Shown here piece after piece: positions 53,235 to 64,000 of a stretch of 64,000 nt of DNA (position 1 is its first letter; each line of letters begins with the position of its first letter). Source of the DNA: Hordeum vulgare subsp. vulgare (Eukaryota > Streptophyta > Magnoliopsida > Poales > Poaceae); NCBI RefSeq assembly GCF_904849725.1, contig NC_058524.1:491233763-491297762 (forward strand). Direction: 5' to 3'. The notes under the pieces are model-generated. The model did no database searches. It was not told the DNA's origin and saw only the letters and a list, made by a program, of their open reading frames with translations. A program made the translations under genes and the position numbers.

Positions 53235-55977
53235 TGTGACGCCCTCGATTTGATCGTGCGCTGATCATACACGCAAATGCGTACGACCAAGCTGAAGGAC
53301 TCACGGGAAGATATCACAACACAACTCTAGACACAAATAAAACATACTAGCTTAATATTACAAGCCAGGGATCTGAAGGGAAAGATTACAGAAGCTCGCT
53401 AAACACACGAGTCAGCGGAAGCAACAAATATCTGAGTACAGACATGATACATGAGGTGCCTTAGAGAAGGCTAGAACAAAAGATACAACGATCAAACGAG
53501 GCACGACCTCCTGCGTGGGAGCCTCCTAACTACTCCTGATCTTCAGCGGCCTCCACGTAGTAGTAGGCACCGTCGGGGTAGCAGTCGTCATCGATGGGAT
53601 ATGCCATCTCTTGGGCTCCATCATCTGGTCATGCAACGGATCAAGGGGAAAAGGGGGGAGCAAAGAAACGGTGAGTACTCGTCCAAAGTACTCGCAAGAC
53701 TGACATCAGAACTACGCTAAGTATTCATCAGTATCAAAGGAAGGGGGTTATATGTGTTCTGACTGTAGCAATGCGAGAAAGAGAGGGAATGTCTAATCCT
53801 ATCGAAGACTAGTATCTTTAGGGGTCTTGCAGCAACAGACGAGAGTAGAACATGTAACACAATTAATAGTCATATTGTTGCAGCAATATTAATTAAAGTC
53901 ACGCCCAGAGATCCTCCCTCGACTCCCTGCGAGGAAGCAATAATAGAGCAAACATTCTAGTTAAGTAACAGTTGTAGTTGTATAAGATCGTGGCACAACT
54001 CCAAGTCGTCCTGTAACCGTGGACATGGCTATCCGAATAGTTAATTTTCATCCATCCAGGGGTGCACCAAGTTTCCCGTCACGCTCGATAAACTCTGACC
54101 GAACACACTTTCCTAGGTCATGCCCGGCCTCGGAACATCGACACGTCACAGCCCCACCTAGACTCAACAGAGTGGCTAGCCCGCCGGTCTAAATCCTAAA
54201 CACGCAGGGGTCATGGGAACATCACCCTTTGCACTCCTGCATGATGAGAGGGCGGTCGATGTCAGTCCTAACACCTTTTATACTAGAACGGTGATAATCC
54301 AGACCACTCGGGCGCGCTCCGCTCCATTGATGATGTCTGAAGAGTTTCGACTGATACCACGACGTCGAGTACCCATAACTTCTCCCACGTAGACGGTTAG
54401 TGCGAAAAGGTCTCCGACCAACCCAGATCAAATGCCCAAATCCATTAACATTTTAATTAAATCGTCGACACATCCACACGGGAATTCACCCGCCAAACAT
54501 TTCTTCATCAATGTTCCCAGTAACACGGTCAAGGAACTGTATGGTTGTAACATCAGGGGGATCCAAGGTATCACCCTCTTTGGATTCCAAAATACGTAAC
54601 CGTCAAGGTGGCCAGGGAGGAATCACCCTCGATGGGCCCCGCCTGATGGGTTGTACGACAGAGTCGTTATTGGAAGTGGTGAACGAGGAATCACCCTCCG
54701 AGAACCACCGCTGGTCTCTACAACGCTAACATCGGAGTATGTAACAAGGTGTCACCCTCGGTACTCGGTAGTAGCTCTGCAGCGTCATACAACTAAGGGG
54801 ATCTGAGTGCTGTGTCGGGTCTTGGCTCGTCGACCAGGGATCGAGACTTGACGATAAAGCGGGGGCAACTGGACTAAGGTGGCAAAGGGGATGACTGCTC
54901 CACCTATACTAAAAAGTTCAGATTGTGGTACACTAAAGTAGCAGTTCATCAAGAATAGGCTATGCATCAGAATAGGATTTATCTACAATTGTAGCAAAAT
55001 TCTTATGCAAGCATGAGGGAGAAAGAAACAGGCGATATACGGATGATCAAGGGAGGGGTTTGCTTGCCTTGTTGCTCTAGGGCAAAGGGCTGGTCGTCGG
55101 GAGGGTAGTCGTACCCGGCAGCAACGTCAGTCTCGGGGTCTACCGATAAGAAGAGGGGGGGGGGAAGAAACAATAAATAACACCAACAAGTGCAACACGA
55201 TGCATGACATGACAATATGCAGGGCTAGGCATGCACTAACGCAGTAACATCCGTCATAGACGGATTGGGGAAATATTAGATGATATTTTCTGTGTCTCTG
55301 GCTACTACCTGTCACGCGAAACAGATGGAAAAGTTCCACATTCACTATGCTAGGGACGCATGACACATGAATGGATAGCGTATCCGGGTTCGTCTCGTTC
55401 TCTTGATCAGCTTTAATGTACAAATTATTTTCATCTCACTTACGGTTTAATTAATATTAATTTCTATAGTTTTATTCAATGTTTAGAAATTAAAATAGAT
55501 TATTCTAGTTCAATAAAAGCATGTATGACATCATCATGATGTCATGAGTCAACAGGATATGTTGACTCGTCAAGATGACTCGTGGGTACCATACATCATA
55601 GGCACAATTTTAATTAGGTTAACTAATTATTAATCAAATTAATTTCTCGGGTGGGACCCACCTGTCATAGTCTTCTTAGGATAAATTAATTAACATAATT
55701 AATTAATAGTTTTAATTACTTATTCTATTAAATATTAAACATCTTTTTAACTAATTAACTAATCTAAGTAATCCTTAATTATCTATATAATTAATTAATA
55801 TAACTAATTATGTATTTACTTTTATTATTATTATTTTATATTTACTATTTTTAATTCCTTTTTCTATAGTAATTTAGAGGGGGGGGTGTCCTGGGCCCCT
55901 GTGTCATTCTCACGGGAAGGGGGGGTTGCCGGCCGGGGCTAGGCCATCGTTGCCGAGGTCACCACCGATGGCCAACC

Positions 55978-56028
55978 GGGGGGGGGGGGGAGGAAGCACC
56001 AACGGTGTGCAGGGGGGGGGGGGGGGGG
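55978..56028 (+). repeat. Poly-G runs (13 and 17 G)
   Basis: Uninterrupted G runs at 55978-55990 and 56012-56028, with G-rich sequence between. Such runs are error-prone in sequencing and form G-quadruplexes. Confidence 0.8.
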
Positions 56029-56082
56029 AGGGAGCCGGGGCGAGGCTGGCATGCAAGGGGAGGGCCGGAGCAAGGTGCACGC

Positions 56083-57727
56083 TGATACGTCCCAAACGTA
56101 TCTATAATTTCTGCTTGTTCCATGATCTTTTGGGTGACATTGTTATATGTTTTGCTACACTTTTATATCATTCTACACATATTTGGAAAAAACTACTAAC
56201 TTAGTGCACCCAGTGCCAGTTTCTGTGTGCTAATGTCTATTTTGCAGGGGCTTTTACCCAATTTTCCGAAGCCCGAAAAAATCCAAAAAAGTATATAAAA
56301 AAATCACCAAAACTGATGCTTCGGGATCATCGAAGGAGGGCCAGGGGCCTCCCAGGCGGCCTGCTGGCGTGGCCAGGCCCTAGGCCGCGCCAGGAGGTCG
56401 CCTTGGTGGGTTCCACCTCCTCCAGTGCCCTCCTTTGGACTATATTTAGAGATCCATGAGGAAACCCTCGCAAACTTTCTAGAATCACAAATTTCTCCAT
56501 CGTTCCGCCGCCGTAGCGCTTCTGAGATCGGGAGCGTCAAGAGACCTCTCCCCGGCACCCTGTCGGAGGGAGGATTGATCTTCGGGAGTTCTCCTCCGCC
56601 ATAGACACTTCCCGGACGTGCCGTGAGTAGTCCTCCTTGGACCATGAGCCCATGACCAATAGCTATGTGATGTCTTCTCTCCAATCTTGTTCTTCAATGG
56701 TTAGTCCTTTCGAGCTGCCCTACATGATCAAGGAATCTATGTAATTCTCTTGCTATTGCTATGCTCGGTTTGTTGGGATCCGATGGATTATGAGATTATG
56801 TTCAGATGGTTATGAGTTATATATTTGATTGTCCTTTTATGTTATGTTCCTTAGTGATTCTTGCATGTTCTCCGTTGCTTTTTATTACTTTGGCCAAGTA
56901 GTAGGTCGTAACTCCAAGAGGGAGCGTTATGCATGATTGTGGGTTGGGGCCCCTCGATGTCTAGCTTGAGTGACAGAAACATGAGACTAGGGGATGTGCT
57001 TGTTGCCACCAGGGAGAAAACAACAGTGCTTGTGACCACGATTGCAAGATTGTTTACCTTACGCATAGTTCGTTAATGAAGTTGTCCGTTGCTTTGAGTA
57101 TACACTTTGGGTGGGGCTCGCAACTTAATACCGGAGAGATGCTCTGGATAGATATCTCAAGGTGGATGATTAGTAAGTAGATGCTGATGAATAAATGGTC
57201 TACTTATCTTGGCGTACTGCCCATTACTATTGAACCTCTAACTATCAAGGAGCATAATTAGCATTGCGGTGCGATCATAATTCTATCAATTTCCCAACTG
57301 TAATTTGTTTACCCTAGCATAGTTGTTTATCGTCTTTTGGGAGAGAGACATCACTAGTGAACATCATGTGACTCTGGTCCATATCACCATCATTGTTTAC
57401 ACCTCCATCATTTACCGCTTTCATTTACTTTTCCGTTGCAATCACTATTACCTTCCCGCTTGTGTTTTGACCCTTTGCAAACTACAAGGCCGAAGAGATT
57501 GACAACCTCTCTGTACTCGTTGGGAGCAAAGTTATTTGTTGTGTGTGCAGGTCCACGTCTTCTGCTAGCGCTAGGGTGGAAGACACCTACTTGTTGAGCC
57601 TAGGAGTCCTCCTGGTTCGATAAACCTTACAGTCTCTGTGTGAGGGAAATTTGCTGCTGACTACATCTCCACCTTACACTTGGGTATCCAATGAGGGGCG
57701 AGAAGTATATACATCATCTCGTCATCA
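56083..57727 (+). mobile_element. Solo LTR (1645 bp)
   Basis: It starts TGATACGTCCCAAACG and ends CATCA, with a perfect 5-bp target duplication CACGC (56078-56082 and 57728-57732). No internal domain lies between, so it is a solo LTR left by LTR-LTR recombination. The first 20 bases resemble the LTRs at 27112 and 32257 but the rest differs. A TATA-like CTATATTTAG lies near 56440. Confidence 0.9.
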
Positions 57728-59152
57728 CACGCCGATGGGGAGGCGGCCAGAGGCGTGCGGCGGGGTGGTGCGGTGGTGCTGGCAAGGGGCAGCTGGGCGA
57801 GCGGGGGACCTGCAACACGAGGGGGGCTGCCGGAGCTGTGGGGAAACGGGGAGGCTACCTGAGCTCGTCGGAGTGAGGGAGGAGAGGGAGGAGGGGAGAG
57901 GCCCCCGGATGGCTCACCACCATTGTAGGGGAAGACGCGGCCCGGGGACGGTCGGTGCAGACCGGCGAGGGAGTTCGATGGGGAGCGGGGTGCTGGAGGT
58001 GGGGATGGCGGGGCGGGCGCGGGGAGATGCTGGAGGGCGTCGGCGGCGGTGAGAAGGGCCAGCTAGGGAGGAGGGTCCTGTTGGAATTATGCCCTAGAGG
58101 CAATAATAAATATAGTTATTATTATAATTCCTGTATCAAGATAATCGTTTATTATCCATGCTATAATTGTATTGAATGAAGACTTATATACATGTGTGGA
58201 TACATAGACAAAACACTGTCCCTAGCAAGCCTCTAGTTGGCTAGCCAGTTGATCAAAGATAGTCAGTGTCTTCTGATTATGAACAAGGTGTTGTTGCTTG
58301 ATAACTGGATCACGTCATTAGGAGAATCACGTGATGGACTACACCCAAACTAATAGACGTAGCATGTTGATCATGTCATTTTGTTGCTACTGTTTTCTGC
58401 GTGTCAAGTATTTGTTCCTATGACCATGAGATCATATAACTCACTGACACCGGAGGAATACTTTGTGTGTATCAAACATCGCAACGTAACTGGGTGACTA
58501 TAAAGATGCTCTACAGGTATCTCCGAAGGTGTTCGTTGAGTTAGTATGGATCGAGACTGGGATTTGTCACTCCGTGTGACAGAGAGGTATCTCGGGGCCC
58601 ACTCGGTAATACAACATCACACACAAGCCTTGCAAGCAATGTGACTTAGTGTAAGTTGCGGGATCTTGTATTATGGAACGAGTAAAGAGACTTGCCGGTA
58701 AACGAGATTGAAATAAGTATGCGGATACTGACGATCGAATCTCGGGCAAGTAACATACCGAAGGACAAAGGGAATGACATACGGGATTATATGAATCCTT
58801 GACACTGAGGTTCAAACGATAAGATCTTTGTAGAATATGTAGGATCCAATATGGGCATCCAGGTCCCGCTATTGGATATTGACCGAGGAGTCTCTCGGGT
58901 CATGTCTACATAGTTCTCAAACCCGCAGGGTCTGCACACTTAAGGTTCAATGTTGTTTTATGCGTATTTGAATTATATGGTTGGTTACTGAATGTTGTTC
59001 GGAGTCCCGCATGAGATCACGGATGTCACGAGGGTTTCCGGAATGGTCCGGATACGAAGATTGATATATAGGATGACCTCATTTGATTACCGGAAGGTTT
59101 TCGGAGTTACCGGGAATGTACCGGGAATGACGAATGGGTTCCGGGTGTTCAC

Positions 59153-59172
59153 GGGGGGGGGGGGGGGGGGGG
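59153..59172 (+). repeat. Poly-G run (20 G)
   Basis: Twenty consecutive G in the LTR upstream of the TATA box. Length polymorphism or sequencing error is likely at this site. Confidence 0.85.
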
Positions 59173-59429
59173 CAACCCACCCCGGGGAAGCCCATAGTCC
59201 TTGGGGGTGGCGCACCAGCCCTTAGTGGGCTGGTGGGACAGCCCAAGAAGGCCCTATGCTCCATAGGAAGAAAATCAAAGAGAAAAAAAAGAGGAGGTGG
59301 GAAAAGGGGGAAGGACTCCTCCTTCCAAACCTAGTTGGACTCGGTTTGGAAGGGGAGGGTTGCCCCCCTTGGCTCGGCCGACCCCCTTGGGAGTCCTTGG
59401 ACCCCAAGGCAAGGCTCCCCCTCGTCCCC

Positions 59430-59440
59430 CTATATATACG
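59430..59440 (+). promoter_or_regulatory. TATA box of the Angela-type LTR
   Basis: CTATATATACG following a C-rich stretch is the well-known promoter position of this family. Confidence 0.7.
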
Positions 59441-59891
59441 GAGGTTTTAGGGCTGATTTGACACAACTTTGCCACGGCAGCCCGACCACATATGTCCACG
59501 GTTTTACCTCTAGATCGCGTTTCTGCGGAGCTCGGGCGGAGCCCTGCTGATATAAGATCACCACCAACCTCCGGAGCGCCGTCACGCTGCTGGAGAACTC
59601 ATCTACCTCTCCGTATCTCTTGGTGGATCAAGAAGGCCGAAATCATCGTCGAGCTGTACGTGTGCTGAACGCGGAGGTGCCGTCCGTTCGGCACGAGATC
59701 GTGGGACTGATCGCGGGACGGTTCGCGGGGCGGATCGAGGGACATGAGGACGTTCCACTACATCAACGCTTCTGCTGTGCGGTCTACATGGGTACGTAGA
59801 TCGAACATCCCCTCTCGTAGATGGACATCACCATGATAGGTCTTCGTGCGCGTAGGGAAATTTTTGTTTCCCATGCGACGTTCCCCAATAG

Positions 59892-59908
59892 TGGCATCAT
59901 GAGCTAGG
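59892..59908 (+). promoter_or_regulatory. Primer binding site (mutated tRNA-iMet type)
   Basis: TGGCATCATGAGCTAGG differs from the usual TGGTATCAGAGC at a few positions, which should weaken tRNA priming. Confidence 0.7.
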
Positions 59909-61145
59909 TTCATGCATAGATGTCTTCTCGAGTACAACACAAAAGTTTTTGTGGGCGGTGATGTGCGTTTTGCTGCCCTCCTTAGTCTTTTCTTGATTCC
60001 GCGGCATTGTTGGATTGAAGTGGCTTGGACCGACATTACTCGTACGCTTACGAGAGACTGGTTTCATCGCTACGAGTAACCCCGTTGCTCAAAGATGACT
60101 GGCAAGTGTTAGTTTCTCCAACTTTAGTTGAATCGGATTTGACCGAGGAGGTCCTTGGATGAGGTTAAATAGCAATTCATATATCTCCGTTGTGGTGTTT
60201 GCGTAAGTAAGATGCGATCCTACTAGATACCCATGGTCACCACGTAAAACATGCAACAACAAAATTAGAGGACGTCTAACTTGTTTTTGCAGGGTATGCT
60301 TGTGATGTGATATGGCCAACGATGTGATGTGATATATTGGATGTATGAGATGATCATGTTGTAATAGATAATATCGACTTGCATGTCGATGGTACGGCAA
60401 CCAGCAGGAGCCATAGGGTTGTCTTTAAACTAACGTTTGTGCTTGCAGATGCGTTTACTATTTTGCTAGGATGTAGCTTTAGTAGTAATAGCATGAGTAA
60501 CACGACAACCCCGATGGCGACACGTTGATGGAGATCATGGTATGGCGCCGGTGACAAGAAGATCATGCCGGTGCTTTGGTGATGGAGATCAAGGAGCACG
60601 TGATGATGGCCATATCATGTCACTTATGAATTGCATGTGATGTTAATCCTTTTATGCACCTTATATTGCTTAGAACGACGATAGCATTATGAGGTGATCT
60701 CTCACTAAAATTTCAAGACGAAATTGTGTTCTCCCCGAGTGTGCACCGTTGCTACAGTTCGTCGTTTCGAGACACCACGTGATGATCGGGTGTGATAGAC
60801 TCAACGTTCACATACAACGGGTGCAAAACAGTTGCGCACGCGGAACACTCGAGTTAAGCTTGACGAGCCTAGCATGTGCAGACATGGCCTCGGAACACAT
60901 GAGACCAAAAGGTCGATCATGAATCATATAGATGATATGATTAGCATAGGGATGCTTACCACTGAAACTATACTCAACTCACGTGATGATCGGACTTGAG
61001 CTAGTGTAAGTGGATCATGAACCACTCAAATGACTAGAGAGATGTACTTTTTGAGTGGGAGTTTAGCGAGTAATTTGATTAAGTTAAACTCTGATTATCT
61101 TGAACACAGTCTAAGTCCACTTTGAATATATTTGTGTTGTAGATC
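59909..61145 (+). other. Angela-type untranslated leader
   Basis: No supported frame. Long leaders before gag are normal in this family. Confidence 0.75.
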
Positions 61146-62044
61146 ATGGCTCACGCGACAGTCACCCTGAATTTTAATACGTTCCTAGAGAAAGCTAAGT
61201 TGAAAGATGATGGAAGCAACTTTGTAGACTGGGCTCGTAATCTTAAGCTAATCTTACAAGCTGGGAAGAAGGATTATGTCCTTAATGCTGCGCTAGGACA
61301 TGAACCACCTGCTACGGCTGACCAGGATGTTAAGAACGCTTGGTTAGCACGTAAGGAGGACTACTCGGTAGTTCAATGTGCAGTCTTGTATGGCTTAGAA
61401 CCGGGACTTCAATGTCGCTTTGAGCGTCATGGAGCATTTGAGATGTTCCAGGAGTTGAAGTTCATATTTCAGAAGAACGCCCGGATCGAGAGGTATGAGA
61501 CCTCCGATAAATTCTATGCTTGCAAGATGGAGGAGAACTCGTCTGTCAGTGAACATGTGCTCAAAATGTCTGGATACTCAAACCGTCTAGCTGAGCTGGG
61601 GATTGAACTCCCGCAAGAGGCTATCACTGACAGAATCCTTCAATCACTGCCGCCAAGCTATAAAGGTTTTGTGTTGAACTACAATATGCAAGGGATGAAC
61701 AAGTCACCCGGCGAGTTGTTTGCGATGCTGAAAGTCGCAGAGTCTGAACTCCGTAAAGAACATCAAGTGTTGATGGTGAATAAGACCACTAGTTTCAAGA
61801 GAAACGGCAAAGGCAAGAAGGGTAATTCAAAGAAGAGAGGCAAGCCTTTTGCCAATCCGACGAAGAAACCCAAAGCTTGACCTAAGCCTGAAACAGAGTG
61901 TTACTATTGCAAGGGTATGGGTCACTCGAAGCGCAATTGCCCCAAGTATCTGGCTGATAAGAAGGCGGCCAAAGAAAAATCAGGTATATTTGATATACAT
62001 GTTAGTGATGTGTACTTAACCGGCTCTCATAGTAGTGCCTGGGT
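61146..62044 (+). pseudogene. Copia gag with zinc knuckle (one stop)
   Basis: ATG 61146 opens MAHATVTLNFNTFLEKAKLK, the expected gag start, with SNFVDWARNLKLIL and LQSLPPSYKGF further on. TGA at 61878-61880 interrupts it, but the same frame continues to the CCHC knuckle CYYCKGMGHSKRNC (61899-61940), where the usual tryptophan is serine. Around 62045 one base is missing, shifting the frame before the protease. Gag forms the virus-like particle in the family. Confidence 0.92.
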
Positions 62045-63313
62045 ATTGATACCGGTTCTGTTTCTCATATTTGCAACTCGAAACAGGAACTGCGGAATAA
62101 ACGAAGGCTGGCGAAAGATGAAGTGACGATGCGCGTAGGAAATGGTTCCAAGGTTGATGCAATCGCCGTCGACACAGTTTCACTTCAGTTACCATCAGGA
62201 TTAGTTATGAACTTGAATCATTGTTTTTTAGTGCCTGCGTTGAGCATGAACATTATATCTGGATATTGTTTATTGCGAGATGGTTACTCTTTTAAGTCAG
62301 AGAATAATGGTTGTTCTATTTCTATGAGTAACATCTTTTATGGTCATGCACCCAATGTGAGATGATTGTTCATATTGAATCTTGATAGTGATACACACAT
62401 ACATAACATTGAGACCAAAAGAGTTAGAGTTAACAATGATAGCGCCATATTTTTGTGGCACTGCCTCTTAGGTCATATTGGTGTAAAGCGCATGAAGAAA
62501 CTCCATGCCGATGGACTTTTGGAGTCACTTGACTTTGATTTACTTGACACGTGCGAACCATGCCTCATGGGCAAGATGACTAAAACTCCGTTCTCCGGAA
62601 CAATGGAGCGTGCAAGTGACTTGTTGGAAATCATACATACCAATGTGTGCGGTCCGATGAGCGTGGAGGCACGCGGCGGATATCGTTATTTTCTCACCTT
62701 CACTGACGATTTGAGTAGATATGGTTATGTCTACTTAATGAAGCACAAGTCTGAAACATTTGAAAAGTTCAAACAATTTCAGAGTGAAGTTGAAAATCAT
62801 CGTAACAAGAAGATCAAGTTCCTACGGTCTGATCGTGGGGGTGAATATCTGAGTTTCGAGTTTGGTGCTCACTTAAGACAATGTGGAATTGTTTCACAAT
62901 TGACACCGCCTGGAACACCACAGCGTAATGGTGTGTCCGAACGTCGTAATCGTACTTTATTAGAGATGGTGCGATCTATGATGTCTCTTACCGATTTGCC
63001 GTTATCATTTTGGGGTTATGCATTAGAAACAACTGCATTCACTTTAAATAGGGCACCATCAAAATCCTTTGAGACGACACCATACGAACTGTGGTATGGC
63101 AAAAGGCCAAAGTTGTCGTTTCTTAAAGTTTGGGGATGTGATGCTTATGTCAAAAAGCTTCAGCCTGAAAAGCTGGAACCCAAAGCGGAAAAGTGCATCT
63201 TCATAGGTTACCCAAAAGAGACAGTTGGGTACACCTTCTATCTCAAATCCGAGGGCAAAGTGTTTGTTGCTAAAAATGGAGCTTTTCTCGAGAAGGAGTT
63301 TCTCTCGAGATAA
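62045..63313 (+). pseudogene. Copia protease-integrase (broken)
   Basis: In the shifted frame the protease motif DTGSVSHIC appears at once, then MRVGNGSKVDAIA. TGA at 62363-62365 precedes LFILNL. The integrase has the HHCC finger (HCLLGHIGVKRMKKLH then CEPCLMGK) and core motifs SDRGGEYLS and GVSERRNRTLLE. The first catalytic position reads IIHTNVCGPM: asparagine (codon 62642-62644) where aspartate is expected, which alone should kill integration. TAA ends the piece at 63311-63313. Confidence 0.92.
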
Positions 63314-64000
63314 TTGAGTGGGAGGAAGATAGAACTTGATGAGGTTGTCGAACCTCTCATCCCTCTAGATGGTGGCGCAGGGCAAGGGGAAACCTCTGTC
63401 GTTGCGACGCCAGCTGAGGAGGAAGTTAATGATGATGATCATGAAACTCCGGTTCAAGTTGATGTTGAACCACGCAGGTCGACGAGACCACGTGCTGCTC
63501 CAGAGTGGTACGGTAATCCCGTCTTGTCAATCATGTTGTTAGACAACAATGAACCTGCAAATTATGAAGAAGCAATGGTGGGCCCAGATTCCAACAAATG
63601 GCTAGAAGCCATGAAGTCCGAGATAGGATCCATGTATGAGAACAAAGTGTGGACTTTGGAAGTACTACCTGAGGGCCGCAAGGCTATTCAGAACAAATGG
63701 ATCTTTAAGAGGAAGACGGACGCTGACGGCAATGTGACCGTTTATAAAGCTCGACTTGTGGCAAAGGGTTTTTCACAAGTTCAAGGAGTTGACTACGATG
63801 AGACATTCTCACCCGTAGCGATGCTTAAGTCCGTCAGAATCATGTTAGCAATAGCTGCATTTTTTGATTATGAAATCTGGCTGATGGATGTCAAAACGGC
63901 GTTCCTTAACGGTTTCCTTCAGGAAGAGTTGTATATGATGCAACCCGAAGGTTTTGTCGATCCTAAGAATGCTAACAAAGTGTGCAAGCTCCAGCGATCC
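63314..64000 (+). pseudogene. Copia reverse transcriptase, N-terminal part (continues past the window)
   Basis: The frame of the integrase continues after TAA and stays open for 229 codons to the window end. It shows the acidic linker and RRSTRPRAAPEWYG, then WLEAMKSEIGSMYENKVWTL, YKARLVAKGFSQVQGVDYDE and motif A WLMDVKTAFLNGFLQEELY. The catalytic YVDD box and RNase H would follow outside the window. No break is seen in this part. Confidence 0.92.

Larger units (their letters stand above)
53235..58078. mobile_element. LTR-like sequence of an unidentified retrotransposon, interrupted
   Basis: It starts TGTGACGCCCTCGATTTG, like other grass Gypsy LTRs that open with TGTGACGCC. No coding frame of retroelement type occurs in it. 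It includes an AT-rich stretch (about 55430-55870), a GC-rich stretch with poly-G runs (55876-56082 and 57733-58078) and several GAATCACCCTC-like repeats (54560-54760). A solo LTR splits it at 56083-57727 and the Angela-type element begins at 58079, so the right end is hidden. Orientation is unclear; minus is my guess from its resemblance to the Gypsy LTR. Confidence 0.5.
58079..59890 (+). repeat. Angela-type 5' LTR (1812 bp)
   Basis: TG start at 58079; the end CCCCAATA (59890) is one substitution from a canonical CA end, just before the primer binding site. The length is usual for the group. It contains a TATA box near 59431 and a 20-G run at 59153-59172. Confidence 0.88.
58079..64000 (+). 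mobile_element. Angela/BARE-type Copia retrotransposon, 5' part
   Basis: The LTR starts TGTTGGAATTATGCCC at 58079, characteristic of the BARE/WIS/Angela group of Triticeae. It is followed by a primer binding site, a 1.2-kb leader, gag, protease, integrase and the start of the reverse transcriptase, which runs off the window. Stops and a shift in the polyprotein make this copy non-autonomous. Confidence 0.93.

Overview
This is a piece of a large, repeat-rich grass nuclear genome, most probably Triticeae (wheat, Aegilops, barley or a relative). The evidence is a BARE/WIS/Angela-type Copia element at the right end (LTR starting TGTTGGAATTATGCCC), grass-type Helitron termini, a CACTA transposon, several nested LTR retrotransposons and two plant L1-type LINEs. 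I see no intact host gene, rRNA gene, bacterial operon or CRISPR array. Almost every protein-like reading frame belongs to a degenerate transposable element or to a host-gene fragment carried by one.

Layout. 1-3465: the 5' part of a putatively autonomous Helitron on the minus strand, with N-terminal Rep/helicase exons running off the left edge. 3621-4690: tandem repeats, including a 59-bp minisatellite. 5766-7063: a complete short Helitron carrying a 53-residue-unit tandem repeat. 7782-13250: a nearly full-length minus-strand LINE with ORF1 and ORF2. 13690-17910: a second, more decayed minus-strand LINE with an RNase H domain. 17942-53234: an old minus-strand Copia element, opened by a hAT-like transposon (20495-21126, 8-bp target duplication) and by a large minus-strand Gypsy chromovirus (22502-52591, target duplication ATAGG). 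The left LTR of the Gypsy is itself split by a 14.5-kb CACTA transposon (25401-39932, target duplication ACA). That CACTA is split by a non-autonomous LTR retrotransposon (27112-33805, target duplication CGCCC) and by a long-TIR element (about 38100-38902). 53235-58078: an LTR-like sequence interrupted by a solo LTR (56083-57727, target duplication CACGC). 58079-64000: an Angela-type Copia on the plus strand, running off the right edge.

The most interesting object is the CACTA element. It shows no transposase that I can recognise, but it carries plus-strand exon fragments of at least four unrelated host genes: a NIPA-type magnesium transporter, a half-size ABCG transporter (STR-like), an HMG-box protein and a phosphoethanolamine N-methyltransferase. 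A fifth candidate resembles the start of a receptor-like cytoplasmic kinase. Exon-intron borders are kept, and the donor of the NIPA piece now faces the acceptor of the ABCG piece across a 118-bp chimeric intron. A second unusual signal is a pair of tRNA-like A-box/B-box modules present in both LTRs of the Gypsy element. A third is an exact match to the plant snRNA upstream sequence element inside the hAT-like transposon.

The insertions can be ordered by nesting: Copia is older than Gypsy and hAT, Gypsy is older than CACTA, and CACTA is older than the LTR retrotransposon within it. All boundaries and motifs were read by eye. Family assignments rest on recognised motifs, not on a database search.
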